NCBI GenBank assembly: GCA_020024175.1
Contig: JAHHUB010000065.1
Span: forward strand, 1-8,939
Reading direction: 5' to 3'
Length of the DNA: 8,939 bases
Origin: Oscillospiraceae bacterium
Lineage (GTDB): Bacteria > Bacillota > Clostridia > Oscillospirales > Ruminococcaceae
The notes beneath the pieces were generated by a model. The model saw nothing but the letters and a program-made list of their open reading frames with translations. It searched no databases and was not told where the DNA came from. Each line of letters opens with the position of its first letter. Within the stretch, counting starts at the first letter, position 1. Shown here in pieces: positions 1 to 5,463 of this stretch. Both the position numbers and the translations under genes were made by a program.

Positions 1-1032
1 GATTGGTACATTGCAGTCAATGATAAATTCGCATTTGTCTATTAGTACCTTTGCTTTTTCTATAGTTTCCGGTAAAACTTCGGAAAAAGCCTCGGTGGAT
101 ATTACATTGTTGGAAAGCTCTTTTGCAACCTGAAAATCCACATCATTTTCAAAGAGAACACCTGTTGCAAAAGGAATTTGTTTTCTTTGGAGGCATCTGT
201 AAATAACGGTTCCCTGACCGTTTCCGCCTATTACAAACACCTTGGGAGTTCCTTCAGCTTTTTGCAGTTCCACACTTCCAAAAAGTATGTTAAAACTTCC
301 TCTGTCTATATCATAAAGGTCGTTTATAATTTCATTGGTAAAAATTTGTTCGGGTGTTCCGTAACCGCTAATATAGTCGCCTTTTACAAGAGCTATTTTA
401 TCAGAAACTTTTGCCGCCAAATCAACTTCATGAAGGCTCATAATCACAGCTATCTCCTTAGTATTTGCCATTTCACGGAGAATACTGAGAATTTCTATTT
501 TATGTTTTATATCAAGATATGAAGTAGGTTCATCCAAAATAATAATTTGAGGCTTTTGACAGATAGCTCTGGCCAGCATAATACGCTGTTTTTGCCCATC
601 GCTGGTGGCGGAAAATTCTCTATCGGAAAGTTCAGAACAATGTACTCTTTTTATGGACTCATCAACAATTTTTTCATCTTCTGCAGTGAGTTTTCCAAAA
701 TATCCGGTATATGGGTATCTGCCTGTTGCCACAACATCTCGGCAAGTCATCATTTCAGGGTTAATGCGTTCTGTCAAAACTACCGATAGTTTCTTTGCAA
801 AATCATTTCCGTTTAATTTTTCCATATCTTTTTTATCAATATAAACCACACCGTCTATAATGTCCAAATGTCTGGTTATACTTTTTAAAATAGTGGATTT
901 TCCCGAACCGTTGGGTCCTGCCAAAGTGAGAATTTCACCTTTTTTCACTGATATATTTATATTGCTTATAAGAGGATTATTGTCATAGCCTACAGTTAAA
1001 TCAGAGGTTTTGAAAAATAATTCATCATTCAT
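1..1032 (-). CDS. btuD: ABC importer ATPase (FecE/BtuD type) with C-terminal extension, 3' end outside window
   Basis: Cytoplasmic ATPase that would power the neighbouring importer. The frame is open from ATG at 1032 to base 1, giving 344 residues with no stop, so the gene is cut by the window edge. Walker A GPNGSGKST is at residues 39-47, an ABC signature in the form SDGQ at 144-147, Walker B IIILDEP at 163-169 with catalytic E168, D-loop SYLD at 171-174 and switch H201. Where a Q-loop glutamine is expected the sequence reads VVLTER (84-89), with no Gln. Ordinary FecE/BtuD proteins end near residue 250-260. This one continues with a segment that opens VFVIGGNGQG (265-274), glycine-rich like the start of a Rossmann fold. 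A GGAG site overlaps the permease stop, and the start lies 14 bases after that stop, so the two are co-transcribed. B12 specificity is inferred from the riboswitch upstream of the operon. Confidence 0.88.
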   Translation of the reverse strand, partial: MNDELFFKTSDLTVGYDNNPLISNINISVKKGEILTLAGPNGSGKSTILKSITRHLDIIDGVVYIDKKDMEKLNGNDFAKKLSVVLTERINPEMMTCRDVVATGRYPYTGYFGKLTAEDEKIVDESIKRVHCSELSDREFSATSDGQKQRIMLARAICQKPQIIILDEPTSYLDIKHKIEILSILREMANTKEIAVIMSLHEVDLAAKVSDKIALVKGDYISGYGTPEQIFTNEIINDLYDIDRGSFNILFGSVELQKAEGTPKVFVIGGNGQGTVIYRCLQRKQIPFATGVLFENDVDFQVAKELSNNVISTEAFSEVLPETIEKAKVLIDKCEFIIDCNVPI

Positions 1033-1046
1033 TATATTTTCTGCTC

Positions 1047-2081
1047 CTATAATTCTTGAGTTTTCTTTTTATTGGAAATCATAAGCCAAATTACCACAGG
1101 TGCCCCGAAAACCGCAGTAACTGTACCTATGGCAAGTTCAACCGGGGCAAAAGCTGTGCGGGCAATTAAATCACAGTACATACAAAATACAGAACCTGCC
1201 AAAAAAGAGGCGGGGATAATAACAATGGGCTTTGAGGTTTTAAAAAGTATTTTAGAAATATGAGGAACTGCTATTCCCACAAAGGAAATAGGCCCTGCAA
1301 AAGCTGTCACTGTAGCTGAAAGTATTGAGGAAATTAAAATAAGTATAACACGGAAAGATTTTACATTAATTCCCACACTGAGGGCATACCCTTCCCCCAT
1401 CTGATATGCATCAATGGGTTTGGACAGCATAAATGCCATTATAAACCCTGCTGCTGTAAGAATGGAGGCAACTTTAAAACTTTCCCAGTTCATTCCCGAA
1501 AAACTTCCCATAGACCAGTAAGTTAAGTTAGCTATATCGTTTTCCTTGGCAAATGTAATAAAAAAATCCGTTATGGCTGAACAAATATATCCTATCATAA
1601 TTCCTATTACCAAAAGCATGGACATACTTTTTGATTTTTTTGAAAATAATATTATAAACAAAGTTGCCGCCATAGAACCTGTAAAGGAAGCTGTTATTGT
1701 TATATAAAGCGGCACAGAGTGAAAATAATTGAGAAGTACAATCATAACAAATCCAACAAACATTTTTGCCCCGGATGAAATTCCAAGCACAAAGGGACCC
1801 GCTATCGGATTTCTGAAAAAAGTCTGCAAAAGATACCCCGAAACAGACAGTGCACCGCCTAAAACAGCCGCTGACAAAAGCCTTGGCAGTCGAATTTTCC
1901 AAATAATATTATAGGCTGTTTGATCTTCACTGACTTTAAAAAATATTATTTTAAAAATTTCAGAAGCGGAAATATTAACACTTCCTGTGTTGATATTTGC
2001 CACTACACCTGCACAGAACAAAAAGAGCAGTAATATAAACATTATTTCATATCTCAGTGCTTTTTTTATATTTTGTTTCAT
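1047..2081 (-). CDS. btuC: FecCD/BtuC-family ABC permease, probably for cobalamin
   Basis: Integral membrane permease of a type II ABC importer; it forms the translocation channel. At 344 residues it has the usual family length and is hydrophobic throughout, consistent with about ten membrane helices. Family motifs are visible: IRLPRLLSA at 63-71, NPIAGPFVLGISSGA at 91-105, GPISFVGIAVPHI at 263-275 (contact region with the ATPase), and GAPVVIWLM at 326-334. The residue after PHIS is Lys where many homologues have Arg. A GGAGAA ribosome site stands about 6-8 bases before the ATG. The gene lies between the binding-protein gene (65-base gap containing a stem-loop) and the ATPase gene (14-base gap). 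The family also moves haem and ferric siderophores; cobalamin is inferred from the upstream riboswitch. Confidence 0.92.
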   Translation of the reverse strand: MKQNIKKALRYEIMFILLLFLFCAGVVANINTGSVNISASEIFKIIFFKVSEDQTAYNIIWKIRLPRLLSAAVLGGALSVSGYLLQTFFRNPIAGPFVLGISSGAKMFVGFVMIVLLNYFHSVPLYITITASFTGSMAATLFIILFSKKSKSMSMLLVIGIMIGYICSAITDFFITFAKENDIANLTYWSMGSFSGMNWESFKVASILTAAGFIMAFMLSKPIDAYQMGEGYALSVGINVKSFRVILILISSILSATVTAFAGPISFVGIAVPHISKILFKTSKPIVIIPASFLAGSVFCMYCDLIARTAFAPVELAIGTVTAVFGAPVVIWLMISNKKKTQEL

Positions 2082-2098
2082 CTTATTCTCCGTTAATT

Positions 2099-2143
2099 AT
2101 GCAGAAAATTCCGATTCTTAATTTAAAAATCGGAATTTTGCAT
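2099..2143 (-). other. Intercistronic stem-loop between binding-protein and permease genes
   Basis: A perfect 12-bp inverted repeat (2105-2116 with 2128-2139, arm AAAATTCCGATT) with an 11-base loop. It extends by four more pairs, ATGC/GCAT (2099-2102 with 2140-2143), across a two-base bulge. It starts 4 bases after the binding-protein stop. On the minus strand the only U-run is inside the stem, so it is a poor terminator. A partial terminator or an RNA-stabilising element that keeps binding-protein mRNA in excess over permease mRNA is more likely, as seen in other importer operons; that role is inferred. Confidence 0.6.
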
Positions 2144-2146
2144 TAT

Positions 2147-3349
2147 TTATTGTAATTTAGACAGATGTTTAATTTCACTGTCATCTGTTTCATTATTATT
2201 TATAAGCTTAACTATATCTTCAATCATTTCGCCCATTTTGTCCGATGTTTGGAAGTAATCCGGAGAAGTACACCATACATTGTTATTTTGAACAGCTTTG
2301 AAATCCTTGAGAAGTTCGTTCTTAGCAAGCAAATCATTCAAAGACTTAGGTCTGCCGCCCATTGGCCAGAGATAAATTATGTTGTCTGCATCTTTGGCTG
2401 TATTATAGAATGTTTCAAAATCAATCTTCACTGTACCTGTACTGTCTTTTTCCAAATCATCAAAAATATACTTTCCGCCTGCCATTTCCAACATGGTCAC
2501 CATATAATCTCCGCATTTTCTCACATAAAGGTCATTTTTGGATGTGATGTAGAAAATTGCTGCAGTTTTTTCACTGTTTTCAGCCTTGATATTTTCAAAA
2601 ATTTTAGCTTGTTCATCAAATTTTGCATTTGCTTCTGTTTCTTTATTAAGCAATGCACCAAAGAATTTAACCCATTCGGTTTTTGCCATTGGGTGAGGTT
2701 CAAATGATGAGTAGTCAACAATAATTTCCAATCCCAGTTCTTTGAGTTTTTCACGAACTTCAGGATAGCTGTCTATTTTAGTGTTATAAATAACCAGTTG
2801 GGGCTGATTTTTGGAGATAATTTCAAAATCAGGGTTTTTAGCATGACCTGTGTAAATGATTTTGCCTTCTTCTATAGCATTTTTAATATCATCTATATAC
2901 CAGTCTTTTGCATCATATGTTGTCATCTTAACATAGTCCAAAGCATCCACAGCATTTATAAGAGATACTGCAGGTGTAGATGAAACAAAAAGATTTTCTA
3001 CAGGTGCTTTTATAATAATTGTATTTTCATTTATGAATTTGCTTTCTTTTGGAGTTTCTTTACCTTTGGGAACCAAAAGTATTTCCTGTTTGTAATTGCT
3101 GTGATTATCCACTGTCAAAAGTTTAAAACCATCGCTCAAATAATCCACTTTGAAGTTTTGGGCATATTTAAGCTCCATAGTGTTTTCCAGTGTAAGGTCA
3201 TCACTTTCCTTTGAAACTTCAGAAGAAGAAACACTTTCGGAAGAAACTGAAGATTCTGATGAGGTGTTGTTTGAGGACTTTTCAGAGCAGCCTGCCAGTG
3301 CAGTCAGAATCAAAGAAAGTGATAAAATTGCTGTAAATATTTTTTTCAT
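2147..3349 (-). CDS. btuF: Lipoprotein substrate-binding protein of the ABC importer (BtuF/FepB type)
   Basis: Captures the substrate outside the membrane and delivers it to the permease. Residues 1-21 form a lipoprotein signal peptide (MKK, hydrophobic core, lipobox LAGC with C21 as lipidated cysteine). A Ser/Glu-rich tether follows to about residue 50. The rest resembles the periplasmic-binding family with two lobes joined by a long helix. PQLVIYNT (183-190) and LGLEIIVDYSS (205-215) look like its beta-strand ends, and EPHPMAKTEWVKFFGALL (217-234) like the connecting region. At 400 residues it is longer than E. coli BtuF (about 266). A GGAGG site lies at 3357-3361. It is the first gene after the cobalamin riboswitch, which is the main reason for calling it a B12 or cobinamide binder. 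An iron-chelate ligand cannot be excluded from protein sequence alone. Confidence 0.86.
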   Translation of the reverse strand: MKKIFTAILSLSLILTALAGCSEKSSNNTSSESSVSSESVSSSEVSKESDDLTLENTMELKYAQNFKVDYLSDGFKLLTVDNHSNYKQEILLVPKGKETPKESKFINENTIIIKAPVENLFVSSTPAVSLINAVDALDYVKMTTYDAKDWYIDDIKNAIEEGKIIYTGHAKNPDFEIISKNQPQLVIYNTKIDSYPEVREKLKELGLEIIVDYSSFEPHPMAKTEWVKFFGALLNKETEANAKFDEQAKIFENIKAENSEKTAAIFYITSKNDLYVRKCGDYMVTMLEMAGGKYIFDDLEKDSTGTVKIDFETFYNTAKDADNIIYLWPMGGRPKSLNDLLAKNELLKDFKAVQNNNVWCTSPDYFQTSDKMGEMIEDIVKLINNNETDDSEIKHLSKLQ

Positions 3350-3399
3350 TTTAAATCCTCCAATATTATTGATTTATAAAAATATTATTAAGCTAAACA

Positions 3400-3428
3400 A
3401 TAATACCATAATTAGTTGCATAAGTCAA
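3400..3428 (-). promoter_or_regulatory. Second promoter, downstream of the riboswitch
   Basis: On the minus strand, TTGACT (3428-3423), a 17-base spacer and TATTAT (3405-3400) form a good sigma-A promoter. It would start transcription near 3393, about 40 bases before the binding-protein start, so its transcript would lack the cobalamin riboswitch. Hexamers and spacing are identical to those of the promoter upstream of the riboswitch. Confidence 0.55.
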
Positions 3429-3434
3429 CTAATT
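3410..3434. promoter_or_regulatory. Palindromic operator-like site over the second promoter
   Basis: A perfect 9-bp inverted repeat, AATTAGTTG (3410-3418) and CAACTAATT (3426-3434), separated by seven bases. It covers the whole -35 hexamer of the promoter at 3400-3428 and part of its spacer. Size and placement suit a dimeric repressor. The half-site AGTTG recalls MarR-type operators, but that family assignment is a guess; no matching regulator gene is visible in the window. Confidence 0.45.
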
Positions 3435-3500
3435 TATTTAAAACATTGTAAAAAAATATCCACAGCATATTGATAAAGTATAATTTAATTTTATTTAAGA

Positions 3501-3536
3501 GCAAAAAATAATTCGGCGGTTTCCTCTCCCGAAACC
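3501..3536 (-). terminator. Possible riboswitch expression hairpin or intrinsic terminator
   Basis: Minus-strand hairpin GGUUUC (3536-3531), 7-base loop GGGAGAG, GAAACC (3523-3518), then GCCGAAUUA and six U (3508-3503). The stem is only 6 bp and the U-run starts 9 bases after it, so termination would be weak. The same GAAACC arm can pair instead with a GGUUUC at the 5' end of the riboswitch (3667-3662), which suits a switching element. It could equally be the P13 hairpin that takes part in the loop-loop contact of cobalamin riboswitches. Confidence 0.45.
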
Positions 3537-3675
3537 ATCAAATTACTGAGCTAAAATCCGGCCGGTATCTGACTTACGAAATAATTTCGATTACAGTAGT
3601 GGGAGCTGCTGCGGATTTTAACCGCATTCCCTGTTTAATCCGTACACCTGAAAAGACATACGAAACCGAATAGCC
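3511..3675 (-). ncRNA. Cobalamin (B12) riboswitch
   Basis: The minus-strand leader of the binding-protein gene contains the conserved cobalamin aptamer core. A GGGAA segment, a GCGG-loop-CCGC hairpin, GCAGC, UCCCACUACUGUAAUC (core about 3632-3589) and the closing B12 box AGUCAGAUACCGGCC (about 3575-3561) occur in the expected order and spacing. The ends AUUCGG (3671-3666) and CCGAAU (3516-3511) pair to close the domain. In this class B12 binding usually shuts off transport or synthesis genes. Here it would repress the importer operon read from the 3697-3725 promoter. The distance to the ribosome site (about 150 bases) favours transcriptional rather than translational control. Confidence 0.93.
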
Positions 3676-3696
3676 ATATTTAATTTATTAATATAT

Positions 3697-3725
3697 ATAA
3701 TATCAAAATTCACAATAAAAGTCAA
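3697..3725 (-). promoter_or_regulatory. Promoter of the cobalamin riboswitch and importer operon
   Basis: Minus strand TTGACT (3725-3720), 17-base spacer, TATTAT (3702-3697). The predicted start near 3690 leaves about 15 bases before the first riboswitch stem. It lies about 10 bases beyond the U-run of the upstream gene's terminator, so the operon is insulated from that gene. Confidence 0.7.
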
Positions 3726-3735
3726 TAAAACATAT

Positions 3736-3783
3736 AAAAAAGCGGATATAAATTGTGCATATATCTATATTCAATTATATCCG
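3736..3783 (-). terminator. Intrinsic terminator of the DUF4364 gene
   Basis: On the minus strand, CGGATATAATTG pairs with CAATTTATATCCG with one bulged base (plus-strand arms 3743-3755 and 3772-3783). C and six U follow (3741-3736). It starts 15 bases after the stop codon of the gene at 3799-4404. Confidence 0.8.
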
Positions 3784-3798
3784 TTGTAATTTGTAATA

Positions 3799-4404
3799 TT
3801 ATTGATTTTCTGGGAAATTAAGCATTTTTTGTGCCAGCAAAACATAAACGGAATTCATATCCCCTGTAAGATATGCCAAAATGATTTTGTATGCAAGTCC
3901 TGGGTCTTCATAAAAATTATCTTTCATAATCTGACAGTGTTTTTTATCCGGCACAAAAAGGTCAAGACTCATCAAATTACTTTCTCCATCCCCCAAATTT
4001 AAAGTTAAATTATATCCGTCTTCCACTTCTTTTATTACTGCTGCATTATTATTATCAAATTCTTTGCGGCGCAAAAACTCCTTTGCCGTTTCCATAGCAC
4101 GGGTTTTGATTGATTCGGAAATGGAATCAAAAAAATATTTAGCAGCATTTTCACCCTTTTCCGTGAGAAAATACATATTATTTTCATCTTTTACAATGTG
4201 TTCAAGGCTTTCCAGCTCATTTATACACTGGATGAAAATAAAGTGATTTACAAGTCCGCTGAAAACCAAAATTTCTTTTAAATCATCAACCAGAAATGAT
4301 TGCTTTGTTCTATACATCAAATAGCATATTAAAATTTTAACTTCATAATCTTCACTCATGCCATTAGGTCCTACCCCGGCAATTAACTCAAAATCATTTT
4401 TCAT
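3799..4404 (-). CDS. DUF4364 family protein, possible winged-helix DNA-binding protein
   Basis: A 201-residue soluble protein that I place in the DUF4364 family of Firmicutes from the opening pattern (MKND-FELIAG, then a helix-rich segment with KILICYLMYRT at 23-33) and overall length. Its biochemical role is not established. Residues about 20-90 look like a winged helix: helices at 22-31, 38-50 and 55-68, then a beta-wing MYFLTEKGENAAKYF (77-91) typical of such folds. The C-terminal half (about 125-195) is a mixed alpha/beta domain. A strong GAGGAG site precedes the ATG. It is transcribed alone, ends at its own terminator, and diverges from the folate unit. With two riboswitch units on its flanks it could be a local regulator, but nothing in the sequence proves that. 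Confidence 0.8.
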   Translation of the reverse strand: MKNDFELIAGVGPNGMSEDYEVKILICYLMYRTKQSFLVDDLKEILVFSGLVNHFIFIQCINELESLEHIVKDENNMYFLTEKGENAAKYFFDSISESIKTRAMETAKEFLRRKEFDNNNAAVIKEVEDGYNLTLNLGDGESNLMSLDLFVPDKKHCQIMKDNFYEDPGLAYKIILAYLTGDMNSVYVLLAQKMLNFPENQ

Positions 4405-4428
4405 AATATCTCCTCATAATCCTCAAAT

Positions 4429-4467
4429 CCTGTTTTATATTATTTTACTACAAAATAACAGGTTTTT
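4429..4467. other. Hairpin in the divergent intergenic region
   Basis: CCTGTT (4429-4434) pairs with AACAGG (4457-4462), and an inner ATTTT/AAAAT stem lies around ACTAC. On the plus strand five T follow (4463-4467), giving a terminator-like shape, yet no plus-strand gene lies to its left. On the minus strand it would sit in the 5' leader of the DUF4364 gene, 25 bases before the ATG. Role unknown. I could not find a convincing minus-strand promoter next to it. Confidence 0.35.
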
Positions 4468-4498
4468 AAAGGGGTTTTGACGAATTTAATAAAAAAAC

Positions 4499-4526
4499 TT
4501 GACATAACCTTTATTTGATGTATAAT
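4499..4526 (+). promoter_or_regulatory. Promoter of the folT-folC unit
   Basis: TTGACA (4499-4504), 16-base spacer, TATAAT (4521-4526): both hexamers are perfect consensus. Predicted start near 4533, just before the first stem of the tetrahydrofolate riboswitch at 4541. Confidence 0.85.
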
Positions 4527-4540
4527 GAAGGTGCAGAACA

Positions 4541-4640
4541 CACAGAGTAGAATTTCAGGCGTCAAGTGTTTGCGGGACGGGGAGTTGTCCGTAGAACGAA
4601 AACCTTTATGGTTGCGGCCTGATATATCGCATCCCGCTGT
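4541..4640 (+). ncRNA. Tetrahydrofolate (THF) riboswitch
   Basis: The leader matches the folT-type THF aptamer: ACAGAGUAG (4542-4550) pairs with CCCGCUGU (4633-4640) as P1, CAGGC with GCCUG as P2, GGAC with GUCC as P3 and AACC with GGUU as P4. Conserved single-stranded segments GAGUAG, GCGUCAAGUG and the GCAUCCCGC close are recognisable. In this class reduced folate binding lowers expression of folate transport genes. The next genes are folT and folC, which fits. The expression platform is the hairpin at 4659-4696. Confidence 0.9.
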
Positions 4641-4658
4641 AATATATTAGGACTCAAA

Positions 4659-4700
4659 ACCTCCTTAATATAATCAGCAGGTTATTTTAAGGAGGTATTT
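4659..4700 (+). promoter_or_regulatory. Hairpin hiding the folT ribosome binding site (riboswitch expression platform)
   Basis: ACCTCCTTAA (4659-4668) is a perfect complement of TTAAGGAGGT (4687-4696), which contains the full folT Shine-Dalgarno sequence AAGGAGGT eight bases before the ATG. When the stem forms, ribosomes cannot bind. The ATTTTT tail (4697-4702) also gives it a terminator-like look. A competing helix exists: GCTG (4636-4639, the 3' arm of riboswitch P1) with CAGC (4675-4678), and TATATTA (4643-4649) with TAATATA (4666-4672). That helix would break open the sequestering stem when P1 is not held by ligand. Confidence 0.75.
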
Positions 4701-4704
4701 TTAT

Positions 4705-5334
4705 ATGGAAAACACTCTGCAACCCAGTATTTACAAATCACCACTGTCTCCGAATTTTTGGAGAGAAGCTACAGGAGAGCTGCAATCAATTAAAAAAATT
4801 ATTTTATGTGCTGTTTTTGTGGCTCTGACAATGGCAATAGGAAGATTTTTTATTCCTATTCCAGTCATGGGTGGACAAAGAATCTATTTTACATTTTTTG
4901 TAAAAGCCTTGGGCACAGTTATTTATGGTCCTGTTGTGGGAGGTATAGCCAGTGCTGTAGGTGATATTATTGGTGCATTGCTTTTTCCCACCGGTCCATT
5001 CTTTATAGGCTACACAATCTCAGCATTTTTAGGCACATTTATTTATGGATTGTTTTTTTACAGACAAAAAATAACCATATTTAAAATTTTTATGGCTAAA
5101 TTTACAGTCAATATTTTTGTAAACATTTTTTTGGGAAGTCTTTGGATTTATTTGATGAACAGAGAAAGCAAACTTTTCTGGCCTTTAGTTATTGCAAGAG
5201 CTCCTAAAAACATCATACTTTTACCTATTGAAGTTTTGGTTATGTACTTATTTTTCTCAATGATTATTCCAATTATGAGAAAAATGAAAGTTATTGATTA
5301 TGCTCCGTTTGACGGAAAAATAAATTGGTTCTAA
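4705..5334 (+). CDS. folT: Folate-specific S component of an ECF transporter
   Basis: A 209-residue membrane protein that would bind folate and dock on a shared ECF module (two ATPases and the T protein, not encoded here). About six hydrophobic segments are visible from residue 31 on. The S-component pattern GDIIGALLFPTGPFFIGYTI (86-105) with SAFLGTFIYGLF after it, and the late segment ARAPKNIILLPIEVLVMY (164-181), are characteristic of FolT-like proteins. The first 30 residues are a polar cytoplasmic tail. The start is fixed by AAGGAGGT eight bases upstream. A THF riboswitch directly upstream and folC downstream support folate as the substrate over other vitamins. Import of folate followed by polyglutamylation by FolC would trap it in the cell. 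Confidence 0.9.
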   Translation: MENTLQPSIYKSPLSPNFWREATGELQSIKKIILCAVFVALTMAIGRFFIPIPVMGGQRIYFTFFVKALGTVIYGPVVGGIASAVGDIIGALLFPTGPFFIGYTISAFLGTFIYGLFFYRQKITIFKIFMAKFTVNIFVNIFLGSLWIYLMNRESKLFWPLVIARAPKNIILLPIEVLVMYLFFSMIIPIMRKMKVIDYAPFDGKINWF

Positions 5335-5463
5335 TCAATGGTAACAATGATGTCAGTTTGTGATACTGCTGCTTATAATTTTCAGATTTTATTATATGTT
5401 TTGATTGTGCTTACAAAAACAGCAAAATTAAAAAATAATATAAAAAGGTAGGGCTGGTTTCCA

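Noticed and set aside
178..844. Plus-strand reading frames of 79-114 codons at 178-522, 547-789 and 605-844
   Set aside because: They lie antisense to the ATPase gene, whose motifs are all on the minus strand. They have no ribosome sites and low-complexity, Phe/Ser-rich translations.
2165..2707. Plus-strand frame of 180 codons
   Set aside because: Antisense shadow of the binding-protein gene, rich in Cys, Phe and His as expected for a reverse reading of AT-rich coding DNA; no ribosome site.
1..3349. Ferric siderophore or haem importer as the identity of the ABC operon
   Set aside because: The protein families would allow it, but the leader carries a cobalamin riboswitch core and no recognisable iron-regulator (Fur) site. 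The palindrome at 3410-3434 does not resemble a Fur box. It remains possible at low probability.
5338..5451. 37-codon plus-strand frame between folT and folC
   Set aside because: It starts at an ATG three bases after the folT stop but has no Shine-Dalgarno sequence and no recognisable features. Its end only happens to overlap the folC ribosome site.
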